Assembly: GCF_003627815.1 (NCBI RefSeq)
Contig: NZ_CP032698.1
Span: 2,604,001-2,668,000, forward strand
DNA: 64,000 bases
Source of the DNA: Streptomyces hundungensis
GTDB lineage: Bacteria > Actinomycetota > Actinomycetes > Streptomycetales > Streptomycetaceae
Direction: 5' to 3'
Shown: positions 34,728 through 43,463 of the stretch, piece by piece
Layout of the letters: each line of letters starts with the position of its first letter
Position numbering within the stretch: the stretch's first letter is position 1
Notes under the pieces: generated by a model
What the model was told of the DNA's origin: nothing
Databases searched by the model: none
What the model saw: the letters and a program-made list of their open reading frames with translations, nothing else
Position numbers and translations under genes: made by a program

Positions 34728-36410
34728 TTACAGGAAGTAGAGGCGGTTGAGGGAGACGGAGTCGGCCGGTTCGGAGCGCAGCGGGTCGCCGTCGAGGGTG
34801 ACGAGCCCGGTGCGGCCGTCCACGCCGACGGCTCCGGTACGGGAGTTGAGGAGGAGGTCGGCCGGGCCGATGCCGCGGGTGCCGCGCACCGCGACCCGGC
34901 GCCGGCGGGTGGGCAGTTGGTCGGCGCCCTGGTCGAGGGCGGCCTTCGCCACGAAGGCGACGGACAGCTCGGCGGCCGTACCGCCGTGGGCGCCGAACAG
35001 CGGGCCGAGGACGAGGGGTTCGCAGGTGTCGGTGGCCGCGTTGGGGTCGCCGGTGACGCCCCAGGCGGGGAAGCCGGACTTGAGGACCATCTGCGGCTTG
35101 GCACCGAAGTAGGCCGGGCGCCACAGCACGATGTCGGCCATCTTGCCGACCTCGATGGAGCCGATCTCGTGCGAGAGCCCGTGCGCGATGGCCGGGTTGA
35201 TGGTGAGCTTGGCCATGTAGCGCAGGACGCGCGCGTTGTCGTCGTCGGATCCGTCGCCCTCCAGGGGGCCCAGCTCGGCCTTCATCTTCCCGGCCATCGC
35301 GAAGGTGCGGCGTACGGTCTCGCCGGCGCGGCCCATGCCCTGGGCGTCGGAGGAGGTGATGCCGATCGCGCCCAGGTCGTGGAGCACGTCCTCGGCGCCC
35401 ATCGTCCCGGCGCGGATGCGGTCGCGGGCCATCGCCGCGTCGCCCGGCAGATCGGTCTTGAGGTCGTGGACCGAGACGATCATGCCGTAGTGCTCGGCGA
35501 CCGCGTCCCGTCCGAAGGGGAGCGTCGGGTTGGTGGAGGAGCCGATGACGTTCGGGACGCCCGCCATCTTCAGGACGTTGGGCACATGGCCCCCGCCGCA
35601 CCCCTCGATGTGGAAGGCGTGGATGGTGCGGCCTTCGAGCACCTTCAGGGTGTCCTCGACGGTGAGGCATTCGTTCAACCCGTCGCTGTGCAGGGCGACT
35701 TGGACGTCGTGGTCCTCCGCGACGCGCAGCGCGGTGTCGAGCGCACGGGTGTGGGCGCCCATGTCCTCGTGCACCTTGAAGCCGCACGCCCCGCCCTCGG
35801 CGAGCGCCTCCACCAGAGGTGCGCCGTCGGAGGACGAACCCCGGCCGAGGAAGCCGATGTTGACGGGCCAGGCGTCGAACGCGGCGAAGGCGCCGCGCAG
35901 CGCCCAGGGCGAGTTGACGCCGACGCCCCAGACCGGGCCGAACTCCTGGCCGATGATCGTGGTGACGCCGGAGGCGAGGGAGGCCTCCATGATGCGCGGG
36001 GACAGCAGGTGTACGTGGGTGTCGACGGCCCCGGCGGTGGCGATGAGCCCCTCGCCGGAGACGATCGAGGTGCCGGTGCCGACGACCACGTCCACGCCGT
36101 CCAGGGTGTCGGGGTTGCCGGCCCGCCCGATGGAGCAGATCCGCCCCTCGCGGATGCCGATGGACACCTTGCGGATGCCCTGCACCGCGTCGATCACCAC
36201 GACGTTGCTGATGACGACGTCGCAGGTGTCGCGCACGGCCGCGGCCTTCAGGTGCAGCCCGTCACGGGCCGTCTTGCCGAAGCCGGCCAGGAACTCGTCG
36301 CCGGGCCGCTGGGCGTCGGACTCGACCCGGACGGTCAGGCCCGAGTCCCCGAGCCGGATCCGGTCCCCGGTGCGGGGGCCGTGCACGGAGGCGTACTCGT
36401 ACGGGTCCAT
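34728..36410 (-). CDS. ureC: Urease alpha subunit homologue (flap Cys replaced by Val)
   Basis: 560-residue UreC-type amidohydrolase. The nickel and catalytic residues align with Klebsiella urease: DTHVHLL (two His), carbamylated Lys212 in GFKVHEDMG, ALHSDGLNE, HIEGCGGGH, His315 (equivalent to His320) and Asp of TSSDAQGMG. But the flap Cys319 equivalent is Val314 and the following His321 is Asp (VSVHDLK instead of VCHHLD). Substitutions cluster in the flap and in DMG for DWG. The start at 36410 overlaps the ureAB stop by one base. No ureE/F/G/D accessory genes are nearby; aguA follows. It may be a divergent urease maturated by accessory proteins elsewhere, or a urease-like enzyme with another substrate. 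Confidence 0.88.
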   Translation of the reverse strand: MDPYEYASVHGPRTGDRIRLGDSGLTVRVESDAQRPGDEFLAGFGKTARDGLHLKAAAVRDTCDVVISNVVVIDAVQGIRKVSIGIREGRICSIGRAGNPDTLDGVDVVVGTGTSIVSGEGLIATAGAVDTHVHLLSPRIMEASLASGVTTIIGQEFGPVWGVGVNSPWALRGAFAAFDAWPVNIGFLGRGSSSDGAPLVEALAEGGACGFKVHEDMGAHTRALDTALRVAEDHDVQVALHSDGLNECLTVEDTLKVLEGRTIHAFHIEGCGGGHVPNVLKMAGVPNVIGSSTNPTLPFGRDAVAEHYGMIVSVHDLKTDLPGDAAMARDRIRAGTMGAEDVLHDLGAIGITSSDAQGMGRAGETVRRTFAMAGKMKAELGPLEGDGSDDDNARVLRYMAKLTINPAIAHGLSHEIGSIEVGKMADIVLWRPAYFGAKPQMVLKSGFPAWGVTGDPNAATDTCEPLVLGPLFGAHGGTAAELSVAFVAKAALDQGADQLPTRRRRVAVRGTRGIGPADLLLNSRTGAVGVDGRTGLVTLDGDPLRSEPADSVSLNRLYFL

Positions 36411-37114
36411 CACTGCTCTCCCTCTCGCGGGCCGGCCGGGCCGGTTCCCAGATATCCGCAGGCGGCGGCCCTGCGCAGCGCTTCGTCCTTCGCGCCGGGC
36501 GCATCGAGGGGACCGTCCACCAGGCCCGCGAAGCCGATCGCGATCCGATCGCCGCCGATGGGCACGAGCCCGACCTCGGCGCTCTCGCCGGGCCCGAACC
36601 TGACCGAGGACCCGGCGGGCACGCACAGCCTCATGCCGTAGGCGGTCGCGCGGTCGAAGGCGAGCCGGGGGTTGGCTTCGAAGAAGTGGAAGTGGGAGGT
36701 GACCGAGATCGGCACGGTGGCGGTGTTGGTCACGGCGAGCCGCACCTCGGGGTCGGCCTCCGGGTACCCCGCGCCGGGCAGCAGGGCGCCGGGGGCGTCC
36801 TGACCGGCGGTGCCGCCGATGGGGTCGGACACCACCGCGAGCCGTGAGCCGTCGTCGAAGACGGCCTCCACATGGACCTCGGTGACGACGTCGGACACGC
36901 CGGGCAGCACGTCGTCGGGGCCGAGCACGGACCGGGCCGCCTCGATGGCCTCGGCGAGCCGCCTGCCGTCCCGGGCCGCCTCGCAGACGGTGTCCGCGAT
37001 CAGGGCGGTCGCCTCCGGCACGTTCAGCCGGAGCCCGCGGGCCCTGCGGGCCCTGGCCAGTTCCGCCGCGCCGAACAAAAGCAGCCGGTCACGCTCGGTC
37101 GGGGTCAGTCGCAC
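36410..37114 (-). CDS. ureAB: Fused urease gamma-beta subunit
   Basis: 234-residue fusion of the urease gamma (residues 1-100: LTPTERDRLLLFGAAELARARRARGLRLNVPEATALI) and beta (about 105-230: LAVTNTATVPISVTSHFHFFEANPRLAFDRATAYGMRLCVPAGSSVRFGPGE) subunits. The start is GTG 37114, chosen for the perfect AGGAGG 9 bp upstream and because it gives the family N-terminus MRLTPTERD. It overlaps ureC by one base (TGATG). Gamma-beta fusions occur in Streptomyces and in Helicobacter (UreA). A TTGA-type repeat lies just upstream of the ribosome-binding site, and an identical core site lies before the divergent permease gene. Confidence 0.88.
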   Translation of the reverse strand: MRLTPTERDRLLLFGAAELARARRARGLRLNVPEATALIADTVCEAARDGRRLAEAIEAARSVLGPDDVLPGVSDVVTEVHVEAVFDDGSRLAVVSDPIGGTAGQDAPGALLPGAGYPEADPEVRLAVTNTATVPISVTSHFHFFEANPRLAFDRATAYGMRLCVPAGSSVRFGPGESAEVGLVPIGGDRIAIGFAGLVDGPLDAPGAKDEALRRAAACGYLGTGPAGPREGEQ

Positions 37115-37131
37115 GTCACCACACCTCCTGT

Positions 37132-37215
37132 TTGAACGCCACTCTAACCAGAGATTTCTCAGACGGGAAGGATTGACGGCACTGCCGGGCATGGGTCACA
37201 TTGAGCGCCACTCAA
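37132..37215. promoter_or_regulatory. Pair of 15-bp operator-like sites between ureAB and NCS1 permease
   Basis: TTGAA-CGCCA-CTCTA (37132-37146) and TTGAG-CGCCA-CTCAA (37201-37215). The second is a perfect 5-bp inverted repeat; both share the CGCCA spacer. One is adjacent to the ureAB ribosome-binding site and the other is 28 bp before the permease start, so one regulator could control both directions. Confidence 0.5.
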
Positions 37216-37242
37216 ATCCCCCGACGAGTGAGAGGCACCGGC

Positions 37243-38688
37243 ATGCTCATGGAACAGCGCGGAGTCGATACGGTCCCGGAGGCGGAACGCACCAGCGGCC
37301 CCCGCGACCTCGTCTCGATCCTGCTCGGCTCGAACCTCTGCCTCGGGGTGATCATCTTCGGCTGGCTGCCGGTCTCCTTCGGCCTCGGCTGGTGGGCCTC
37401 GGTCGGCGCGGTGACCGCCGGAACCGTGGTCGGCACCCTGCTCACCGCGCCGCTCGCCCTGGTGTCCCTGCGCACCGCCACCAATCTGTCGACCTCCTCG
37501 GGCGCCCAATTCGGCGTACGGGGACGGCTGGTGGGCTCGGTGGTGGGGCTGCTGCTCTCGCTCGGCTACACCGCGCTGACCGTGTGGATCGGCGGCGACG
37601 CGATGACGGGCGTCCTGCACCGCCTGTTCGGGCTGCCGACGGGCGGTCTCTCGTACGCCGTCGTGTACGCGCTGCTCGCCGTGGCCACCGTCGTCGGCGC
37701 GGTCTACGGCTACCAGGTGCTGCTGCGCCTCTCGCGCGTCCTGGCCGTCGGCATGACGGCGCTCCTGATCCTCGGAGTCGTCGCCTACGCACCGCACTTC
37801 ACCACCGCCGCGCTGCCCGACGCCGGGGGCTATCTGCTCGGCTCGTTCTGGCCGACCTGGCTGCTCGCGCTGGTGGCGGCCGGGCTCAGCGGACCGATCG
37901 CCTTCATCACCCTGCTCGGCGACTACACCCGCTACATCTCACCCAACCGCCACCGCCCGCGCCGGGTGCTGCACGCCACCTGGCTCGGCCTGACGGCGGG
38001 CCTCCTCGTACCGCAGCTCTTCGGTACGTTCACGGCGTACGCGGCCCGCGCCGCCACCGACTACGCGGGCCCGCTGGTCTCGGCCGCCCCCGGCTGGTAC
38101 CTGGTGCCGCTGCTGCTCTCGGCCTCGGCGGGGTCGGTGGGCAACGCGGGTCTGATGCTCTACTCGATGGGCCTGGACCTCGACGCGATCCTGCCGCGCG
38201 CCTCGCGCACCCAGGCGACGTTCGCGGTGGCGGCCGTCGCCACGCTGTGCGTCTTCGCGGGCCACTTCGCCTGGGACGCACAGGCCGCGATGACCTCGTT
38301 CGTGCTGCTGCTCACCGCGATCGGCACGCCCTGGGCGGTGATCACCCTGATCGGCTTCGTCCGCTGTCGCGGCGTGTACGACGCGGACGCCCTCCAGGTC
38401 TTCAACCGCCGCGCGCGGGGCGGGATCTACTGGTACCGGGCGGGCTGGAACCTGCGCGCGGTGGCCTCCTGGGCACTGGGCGCCGCCGTCGGCCTGCTCG
38501 CCGTCTCCCTCCCCAACTACCAGGGCCCGCTGCTGAGTTGGACCCGCGGGGTGGATTGCAGCTTCCTGCTGTCGGGCGTGGTGGGAGGCTTGGCGTATCT
38601 GGCGTTGACACTGCGTCAAGCACACGCGCCGGAGGGGCTGGATGTCGCGACCGAGGTCGGCGCCACATCCAGCCCCTCCGGCGTTTGA
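37243..38688 (+). CDS. NCS1 family permease (cytosine/purine/allantoin type)
   Basis: 481-residue permease of the nucleobase:cation symporter-1 family with about 12 membrane segments. Signatures include the N-terminal SILLGSNLCLGVIIFGWLPVSFGLGWW and SLGYTALTVWIGGDAM, with ISPNRHRPRRV and VFNRRARGGIYWYR in loops. The start is ATG 37243 with AGAGG 7 bp upstream; the TTG at 37201 lies inside an operator-like palindrome and has no site. It is divergent from the urease-like operon, which fits import of a nitrogenous compound broken down by it. Substrate unknown. A hairpin terminator follows. Confidence 0.85.
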   Translation: MLMEQRGVDTVPEAERTSGPRDLVSILLGSNLCLGVIIFGWLPVSFGLGWWASVGAVTAGTVVGTLLTAPLALVSLRTATNLSTSSGAQFGVRGRLVGSVVGLLLSLGYTALTVWIGGDAMTGVLHRLFGLPTGGLSYAVVYALLAVATVVGAVYGYQVLLRLSRVLAVGMTALLILGVVAYAPHFTTAALPDAGGYLLGSFWPTWLLALVAAGLSGPIAFITLLGDYTRYISPNRHRPRRVLHATWLGLTAGLLVPQLFGTFTAYAARAATDYAGPLVSAAPGWYLVPLLLSASAGSVGNAGLMLYSMGLDLDAILPRASRTQATFAVAAVATLCVFAGHFAWDAQAAMTSFVLLLTAIGTPWAVITLIGFVRCRGVYDADALQVFNRRARGGIYWYRAGWNLRAVASWALGAAVGLLAVSLPNYQGPLLSWTRGVDCSFLLSGVVGGLAYLALTLRQAHAPEGLDVATEVGATSSPSGV

Positions 38689-38698
38689 GGAGCGGTGG

Positions 38699-38719
38699 TC
38701 CGGGGGCGGGGCCCCCGGA
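38699..38719. terminator. Terminator between convergent permease and ilvE
   Basis: TCCGGGGGC / GCCCCCGGA, perfect 9-bp stem with a 3-base loop, 10 bp after the permease stop and 7 bp before the ilvE stop. It can serve both strands. Confidence 0.65.
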
Positions 38720-38725
38720 TATCAC

Positions 38726-39826
38726 CTAGCCCAGCGGGTGCATCCAGCCGTGCGGGTCCGGGGCCTGTCCGGTCTGGAGGTCGAGCAGCGCCCTGCGGAG
38801 CTTCATCGTGACCTCACCCGGCTCGCCGTCGCCCTGCGTCCAGTGGTGACGGGCCGACTTCACCGAGCCGACCGGGGTGATGACCGCCGCGGTGCCGCAG
38901 GCGAAGACCTCGAGAAGCGTGCCGTTCTCGTTGTCGCGCTTCCAGTCCTCCGTCGAGATCCGGCCCTCGACGGCCTCGTAGCCGAGGTCGCGGGCGATCT
39001 TCAGGAGCGAGTCGCGGGTGATGCCGGGAAGCAGTGAGCCGGTCAGCTCGGGCGTGACGATCTTCCGCGAGCCGTCCTCCTGCGCGTACACGAAGTACAG
39101 GTTCATGCCGCCCATTTCCTCGATCCAGCGGTGCTCGACGGCGTCCAGCCAGACCACCTGGTCGCAGCCGTGCTGGGCCGCCTCGGCCTGGGCGACGAGG
39201 GAGGCCGCGTAGTTGCCGCCGGTCTTGGCGGCGCCGGTGCCGCCCTTGACGGCGCGCACGTACTCCTCGGAGAGCCAGACCGAGACAGGCTTGACGCCGC
39301 CGGGGAAGTAGGCGCCGGCCGGGGAGGCGATCACGATGAAGAGGTACTCGTTGGCGGGCTTCACCCCGAGGCCGACCTCGGCCGCGATCATGAAGGGGCG
39401 CAGGTAGAGGGAGGCCTCGCCGGTGGAGGGGACCCACGCCTTGTCCTGTTGGACCAGCGCGTCGCAGGCCGCGATGAAGAGGTCGACGGGGACCTCGGGC
39501 ATCGCGATGCGGCGGGCGGAGGTCTGGAAGCGCTCGGCGTTGGCCTCGGGCCGGAACGTGGCGACCGTGCCGTCCGCCTGGCGGTAGGCCTTGAGGCCCT
39601 CGAAGATGGTCTGCGCGTAGTGCAGCGTCATGTTCGCCGGGTCCATGGACAGCGGTGCGTACGGCACGAGCTGGGCGTCGTGCCAGCCGCGCCCCTCGGT
39701 CCAGCGGACCGTCACCATGTTGTCGGTGAAGTGGCGGCCGAAACCGGGGCTGGCCAGAATCGCCTCGCGCTCCGCGTCGGACAGCGGGTGCGAGGTGGGC
39801 TTGAGCTCGATCGTGGGCGTCGTCAT
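38726..39826 (-). CDS. ilvE: Branched-chain amino acid aminotransferase
   Basis: 366-residue PLP enzyme of fold-type IV that transaminates 2-oxo acids to Leu, Ile and Val. Visible are MTLHYAQTIFEGLKAYR, LYLRPFMIAAEVGLGVKPA, the PLP Lys in GGTGAAKTGGNYAASLVAQ (Lys201) and EVFACGTAAVITPVG. Length and motifs fit the IlvE type II branch (E. coli-like enzymes are about 310 aa). The start is ATG 39826 with AAGGAC upstream. It lies about 240 bp after leuB on the same strand, with a leuB terminator between, so it probably has its own promoter near 39927. Confidence 0.93.
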   Translation of the reverse strand: MTTPTIELKPTSHPLSDAEREAILASPGFGRHFTDNMVTVRWTEGRGWHDAQLVPYAPLSMDPANMTLHYAQTIFEGLKAYRQADGTVATFRPEANAERFQTSARRIAMPEVPVDLFIAACDALVQQDKAWVPSTGEASLYLRPFMIAAEVGLGVKPANEYLFIVIASPAGAYFPGGVKPVSVWLSEEYVRAVKGGTGAAKTGGNYAASLVAQAEAAQHGCDQVVWLDAVEHRWIEEMGGMNLYFVYAQEDGSRKIVTPELTGSLLPGITRDSLLKIARDLGYEAVEGRISTEDWKRDNENGTLLEVFACGTAAVITPVGSVKSARHHWTQGDGEPGEVTMKLRRALLDLQTGQAPDPHGWMHPLG

Positions 39827-39926
39827 GAGTGCTGTGTCCTTCACCGGTGGATAGTGACGGACCGCGCTCACGCCGCTGCCTGTGCCTGGACGTCCGAGCT
39901 GCTCCGCTTGCCGCGGCCCACGTTCG

Positions 39927-39932
39927 ATTATC
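39927..39932 (-). promoter_or_regulatory. Possible -10 of ilvE
   Basis: GATAAT on the minus strand, about 100 bp before the ilvE start and downstream of the leuB terminator. No convincing -35 was found 17 bp upstream, so this is tentative. Confidence 0.3.
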
Positions 39933-40010
39933 GCTCCTGGTGGGCCTTGGTCATAACGGTGTGATGTGCGGTCCGGGATTGATGGTGTCACCCGGTGGCC
40001 ACATGCGAAA

Positions 40011-40042
40011 AGCCGCCGGGTGCGAAAGGCGACCCGGCGGCT
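40011..40042 (-). terminator. leuB terminator
   Basis: AGCCGCCGGGT (40011-40021) and ACCCGGCGGCT (40032-40042), perfect 11-bp stem, followed on the minus strand by TTTTC. It lies 22 bp past the leuB stop. Confidence 0.8.
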
Positions 40043-40063
40043 GGTGCGTACGGTTCGCGCGGG

Positions 40064-41113
40064 CTAGCCGGCTACGCGCGCGGCGAGCGCGTCGCCGATC
40101 TCGTCCGTGGTGCGGACCGAGTCGCCGCGGGCCGCCAGATCGGCGGAGACGGCGCTCTCGATGCGGGCCGCCTCGGGCTCGTAGCCGAGGTGGCGCAGCA
40201 GCAGGGCGACGGACAGGACGGTGGCCGAGGGGTCGGCCTTGCCCTGGCCCGCGATGTCCGGGGCGGAGCCGTGCACCGGCTCGAACATCGAGGGGAACTC
40301 GCCGCTCGGGTTGATGTTGCCCGAGGCGGCGACGCCGATGCCGCCGGAGACGGCCGCGGCGAGGTCGGTGATGATGTCGCCGAAGAGGTTGTCGGTGACG
40401 ATCACGTCGAACCGCGCCGGGTCGGTGACGAGGAAGATCGTCGCCGCGTCCACGTGCAGATAGTCGGTGGTGACGTCGGGGAACTCCGCGGCCACCGCGT
40501 TGAAGACGTTGGTCCACAGGTGACCGGCGTAGGCGAGCACGTTGTTCTTGTGGACGAGGGTCAGCTTCTTGCGCGGGCGGGCCTGGGCGCGGGCGAAGGC
40601 GTCCCGGACCACGCGCTCCACACCGAAGGCGGTGTTGACCGAGACCTCGGTGGCGACCTCGTGGGGCGTCCCGGTGCGGATGGAACCGCCGTTGCCGGTG
40701 TACGGCCCCTCGGTGCCTTCGCGTACGACGATGAAGTCGATCTCGGGCTGTCCTGCGAGCGGGGTGGCGACGCCGGGAAGCAGCCTGCTGGGGCGGAGAT
40801 TGACGTAGTGGTCGAAGAGGAAGCGGAGTTTCAGCAGGAAGCCGCGCTCCAGGACGCCGGACGGGACCGAGGGGTCGCCGATCGCGCCGAGCAGGATCGC
40901 GTCGTGCTGCTTGAGCTCGGTGACGTCGGCGTCGGTGAGGGTCTCACCGGTGGCGTGGTAGCGCCGCGCGCCGAAGTCGAACTCCCTGGTCTCCAGCTTC
41001 ACATCCTGCGGAAGGACGGCGCTGAGAACCTTCAGGCCCTGGGCCACGACCTCCTGGCCGATGCCGTCACCGGGGATCACTGCGAGATTGATGCTGCGAG
41101 AACTTACCGACAT
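40064..41113 (-). CDS. leuB: 3-isopropylmalate dehydrogenase
   Basis: 349-residue NAD-dependent decarboxylating dehydrogenase of leucine synthesis. Complete family pattern: [56 protein letters not shown], the metal-binding [20 protein letters not shown] and [14 protein letters not shown]. The length fits the type found in actinobacteria. The start is ATG 41113; the upstream AGGG is weak. It is transcribed alone, ending at a strong terminator before ilvE. Its promoter region contains the modular repeat block at 41225-41465. Confidence 0.93.
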   Translation of the reverse strand: MSVSSRSINLAVIPGDGIGQEVVAQGLKVLSAVLPQDVKLETREFDFGARRYHATGETLTDADVTELKQHDAILLGAIGDPSVPSGVLERGFLLKLRFLFDHYVNLRPSRLLPGVATPLAGQPEIDFIVVREGTEGPYTGNGGSIRTGTPHEVATEVSVNTAFGVERVVRDAFARAQARPRKKLTLVHKNNVLAYAGHLWTNVFNAVAAEFPDVTTDYLHVDAATIFLVTDPARFDVIVTDNLFGDIITDLAAAVSGGIGVAASGNINPSGEFPSMFEPVHGSAPDIAGQGKADPSATVLSVALLLRHLGYEPEAARIESAVSADLAARGDSVRTTDEIGDALAARVAG

Positions 41114-41224
41114 GGGGGAACCCTACTGGTCGTCCCAAGCCCTGACACCCAATGTCCACACTGTGGACACCCCGGCCCGCGCCGCGCCCCCAGGCGGGCT
41201 GCCCTTGGCAGGGTGGCCAATGCG

Positions 41225-41465
41225 GGCAACCTCAGCCTGTCCGGCGATTGAGGACGAGCGCCCTTTAGGCGCGAACGGGGTCTGGGGCGGAGCCCCAGGA
41301 AACCCCGCTTTCTGGTGCGGGCCGTGCGTGGCTGGTCGCGCAGTTCCCCGCGCCCCTAGCGGCACCGGTGCTGGCCAGCACCTCAGCCCGTCCGGCGATT
41401 GAGGACGAGCGCCCTTTAGGCGCGATACGGGGTCTGGGGCGGAGCCCCTTAGCCCGTCCGGCGGA
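41225..41465. repeat. Modular intergenic repeat block, fourth copy
   Basis: In the divergent region between leuB and the phosphatase gene. Two copies of the CCGTCCGGCGATTGAGGACG module with GGGGTCTGGGGCGGAGCCCC hairpins (about 41238-41302 and 41390-41445) flank one inverse CGCAGTTCCCCGCGCCCC unit near 41339. It is the only block of the four that lies between divergent genes. Confidence 0.78.
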
Positions 41466-41551
41466 GGCGCGGGAAGCGCGTGGCCGTTTGTACGCCCGGA
41501 GTTCACCGGGCGGAGATGATCACGTCGCCTCGGAGGAGGACGTTTTCAGCC

Positions 41552-43126
41552 ATGGACATCCCCCGATTCGGCATCCCCGACCGGCTCGCCGAGCGCATGA
41601 GCATGGCCGAGCAGCACGAGTACCTGAGAAGCAGGCTCAGCCGGCGCGGCCTGCTGCGCACCTCCGCCGCCACGGCCGCCGTCGCCGGGGCCGGCCTCGC
41701 GACGGCCGGAGCGGCCTCGCCCGCCTACGCCGCGCCCACCGCGCTCACCTCCACCTCCCGGCACGGCGTGGACGGTTCGCTGGCCGCGCCGTTCGGCCGC
41801 CACCTCGCGTACGGCGCCGACCCCAAGACCCAGATGCGGGTCTCCTGGCAGGTCCCGTTCGCGGTCAGGAAGCCGTACATCCGCATCGGCACGAGCCCCT
41901 GGTCGCTGAGCCGGAAGATCGACGCCGAGGTGCGTCATCTGACCACGCCCGCCCTGAACGGCGGCAAGATCGCGGCGGCCGAGCAGTTCTATGTGCACGC
42001 GGGTCTGGACCGGCTGCGGCCCGGCCAGACGTACTACTACGGGGTCGGCCACGACGGCTTCGACCCGGCGGACCGCCGCAACCTGGGCACCCTCGGCACC
42101 TTCACCACGGCCCCCGGGCACGCCGAGAACTTCACCTTCACGGCCTTCGGCGACCAGGGCGTCAGCTACCACGCGCTCGGCAACGACCAGGTGATCCTCG
42201 GCCAGAACCCGGCCTTCCACCTGCACGCGGGCGACATCTGCTACGCCGACCCGTCGGGTTCGGGCCAGTCCTCGGACCAGTACGACGCGCGCACCTGGGA
42301 CCAGTTCCTGGCGCAGACCGAGTCGGTGGCCAAGGCCGTGCCGTGGATGGTGACCACCGGCAACCACGACATGGAGGCCTGGTACTCGCCGCAGGGCTAC
42401 GGCGGCCAGAACGCCCGCTGGTCGCTGCCGGCCAACGGCCCCGACCCGGTGAACCAGCCCGGCGTCTACTCCTTCGTGCACGGCAACGTGGGCGTGGTGG
42501 CGCTGGACGCGAACGACGTCTCGTACGAGATTCCCGCCAACTTCGGCATCAGCGGCGGCAAGCAGACGACGTGGCTGGACAAGCGGCTCGGGGAGCTGCG
42601 CGCCGACCACGCCGTCGACTTCGTCGTCGTCTTCTTCCACCACTGCGCGTTCTCGACGACGAGCTCGCACGCCTCGGAGGGGGGCGTGCGCGACGCCTGG
42701 GTGCCGCTGTTCGAGAAGCACCAGGTGGACCTGGTGATCAACGGCCACAACCATGTCTACGAGCGCACGGACGCCATCAAGGGGAACAAGGTCGGCCGCA
42801 AGGTCGCCATCGGCGAGCGCACCGACCCCACGCGCGACGGCATCGTGTACGTCACGGCAGGCGCGGCGGGCCGTTCGCTCTACAGCTTCCCCGTGCCCGA
42901 CTCCTACGAGGGGCATGTGGCGGACCGGGACAGCGTGAACACCTACCACTGGGCCAAGGGCGGCGCGAAGGTCACCGAGACCGTGGAGTGGTCACGCGTC
43001 CGCTACACCAACTACTCGTTCCTCGCGGTGGAGGTCGAGACGGGACGGCGGCCGAAGATGAAGGTCAGCGCGCTCGCCGAGACCGGCGAGCGCATCGACC
43101 ACTTCGAGATCCAGCGCGGGCGTTAG
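41552..43126 (+). CDS. Secreted purple-acid-phosphatase-like metallophosphoesterase
   Basis: 524-residue secreted enzyme. A Tat signal is visible (LSRRGLLRTSAATAAVAGAGLATAGAASPAYA, with RRGLL). An N-terminal fibronectin-like domain (DPKTQMRVSWQVP) is followed by the metallophosphoesterase core with all five motifs: GDQG (Asp201), GDICYAD, GNHD (Asn271), FFHHC and GHNHVYER (His399, His401). This is the purple acid phosphatase pattern and suggests phosphate scavenging from organic esters outside the cell. The start is ATG 41552, with GGAGGAGG 12 bp upstream. No PHO-box was identified in the upstream repeats. Confidence 0.9.
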   Translation: MDIPRFGIPDRLAERMSMAEQHEYLRSRLSRRGLLRTSAATAAVAGAGLATAGAASPAYAAPTALTSTSRHGVDGSLAAPFGRHLAYGADPKTQMRVSWQVPFAVRKPYIRIGTSPWSLSRKIDAEVRHLTTPALNGGKIAAAEQFYVHAGLDRLRPGQTYYYGVGHDGFDPADRRNLGTLGTFTTAPGHAENFTFTAFGDQGVSYHALGNDQVILGQNPAFHLHAGDICYADPSGSGQSSDQYDARTWDQFLAQTESVAKAVPWMVTTGNHDMEAWYSPQGYGGQNARWSLPANGPDPVNQPGVYSFVHGNVGVVALDANDVSYEIPANFGISGGKQTTWLDKRLGELRADHAVDFVVVFFHHCAFSTTSSHASEGGVRDAWVPLFEKHQVDLVINGHNHVYERTDAIKGNKVGRKVAIGERTDPTRDGIVYVTAGAAGRSLYSFPVPDSYEGHVADRDSVNTYHWAKGGAKVTETVEWSRVRYTNYSFLAVEVETGRRPKMKVSALAETGERIDHFEIQRGR

Positions 43127-43141
43127 CCGGGGCGGCCGGGC

Positions 43142-43270
43142 TCAGTGCCCGGTCGAGCCGCCGTTGTCCCTGCGGTCCAGCGCACGCTGGAGGGCGGCGG
43201 CGGCGTTCTTGCGGTCGGACTCGCTGCTGCGCGAAGAGTGACGGACTCGGCGGGCGGGCTGCTTGACCAT
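43142..43270 (-). CDS. Small conserved-looking basic protein
   Basis: 42-residue protein MVKQPARRVRHSSRSSESD...RDNGGSTGH: a basic, Ser-rich start and an amphipathic AAAALQRALDRRD helix. The start is ATG 43270 with GAGGAG 10 bp upstream. It faces the phosphatase gene tail to tail. Function unknown. Confidence 0.55.
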   Translation of the reverse strand: MVKQPARRVRHSSRSSESDRKNAAAALQRALDRRDNGGSTGH

Positions 43271-43463
43271 GGGGATTCGACTCCTCTGCTGGGAGGTCCG
43301 GGGGCAGGCCCCGGCGGATGCAGTGAGGTGCCGGAAGGGGCGGGGAGCGCTGCCGCAGGGGTTGCCTGCCAAGGGGCACTGCGCTCACGACCGCCCTTCG
43401 CTGGATCAGCGAGACGTTCGGCTCCTACAAAGCTAAGCGCTCCACTGGAGTCTGTCTCCACAA

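Noticed and set aside
37201..37242. TTG at 37201 as start of the NCS1 permease
   Set aside because: It lies inside a palindromic operator-like site and has no ribosome-binding site; the ATG at 37243 has AGAGG at good distance.
39927..39953. Eight-residue ORF (MTKAHQER) before ilvE as a leader peptide
   Set aside because: No branched-chain codons and no terminator/antiterminator structure after it.
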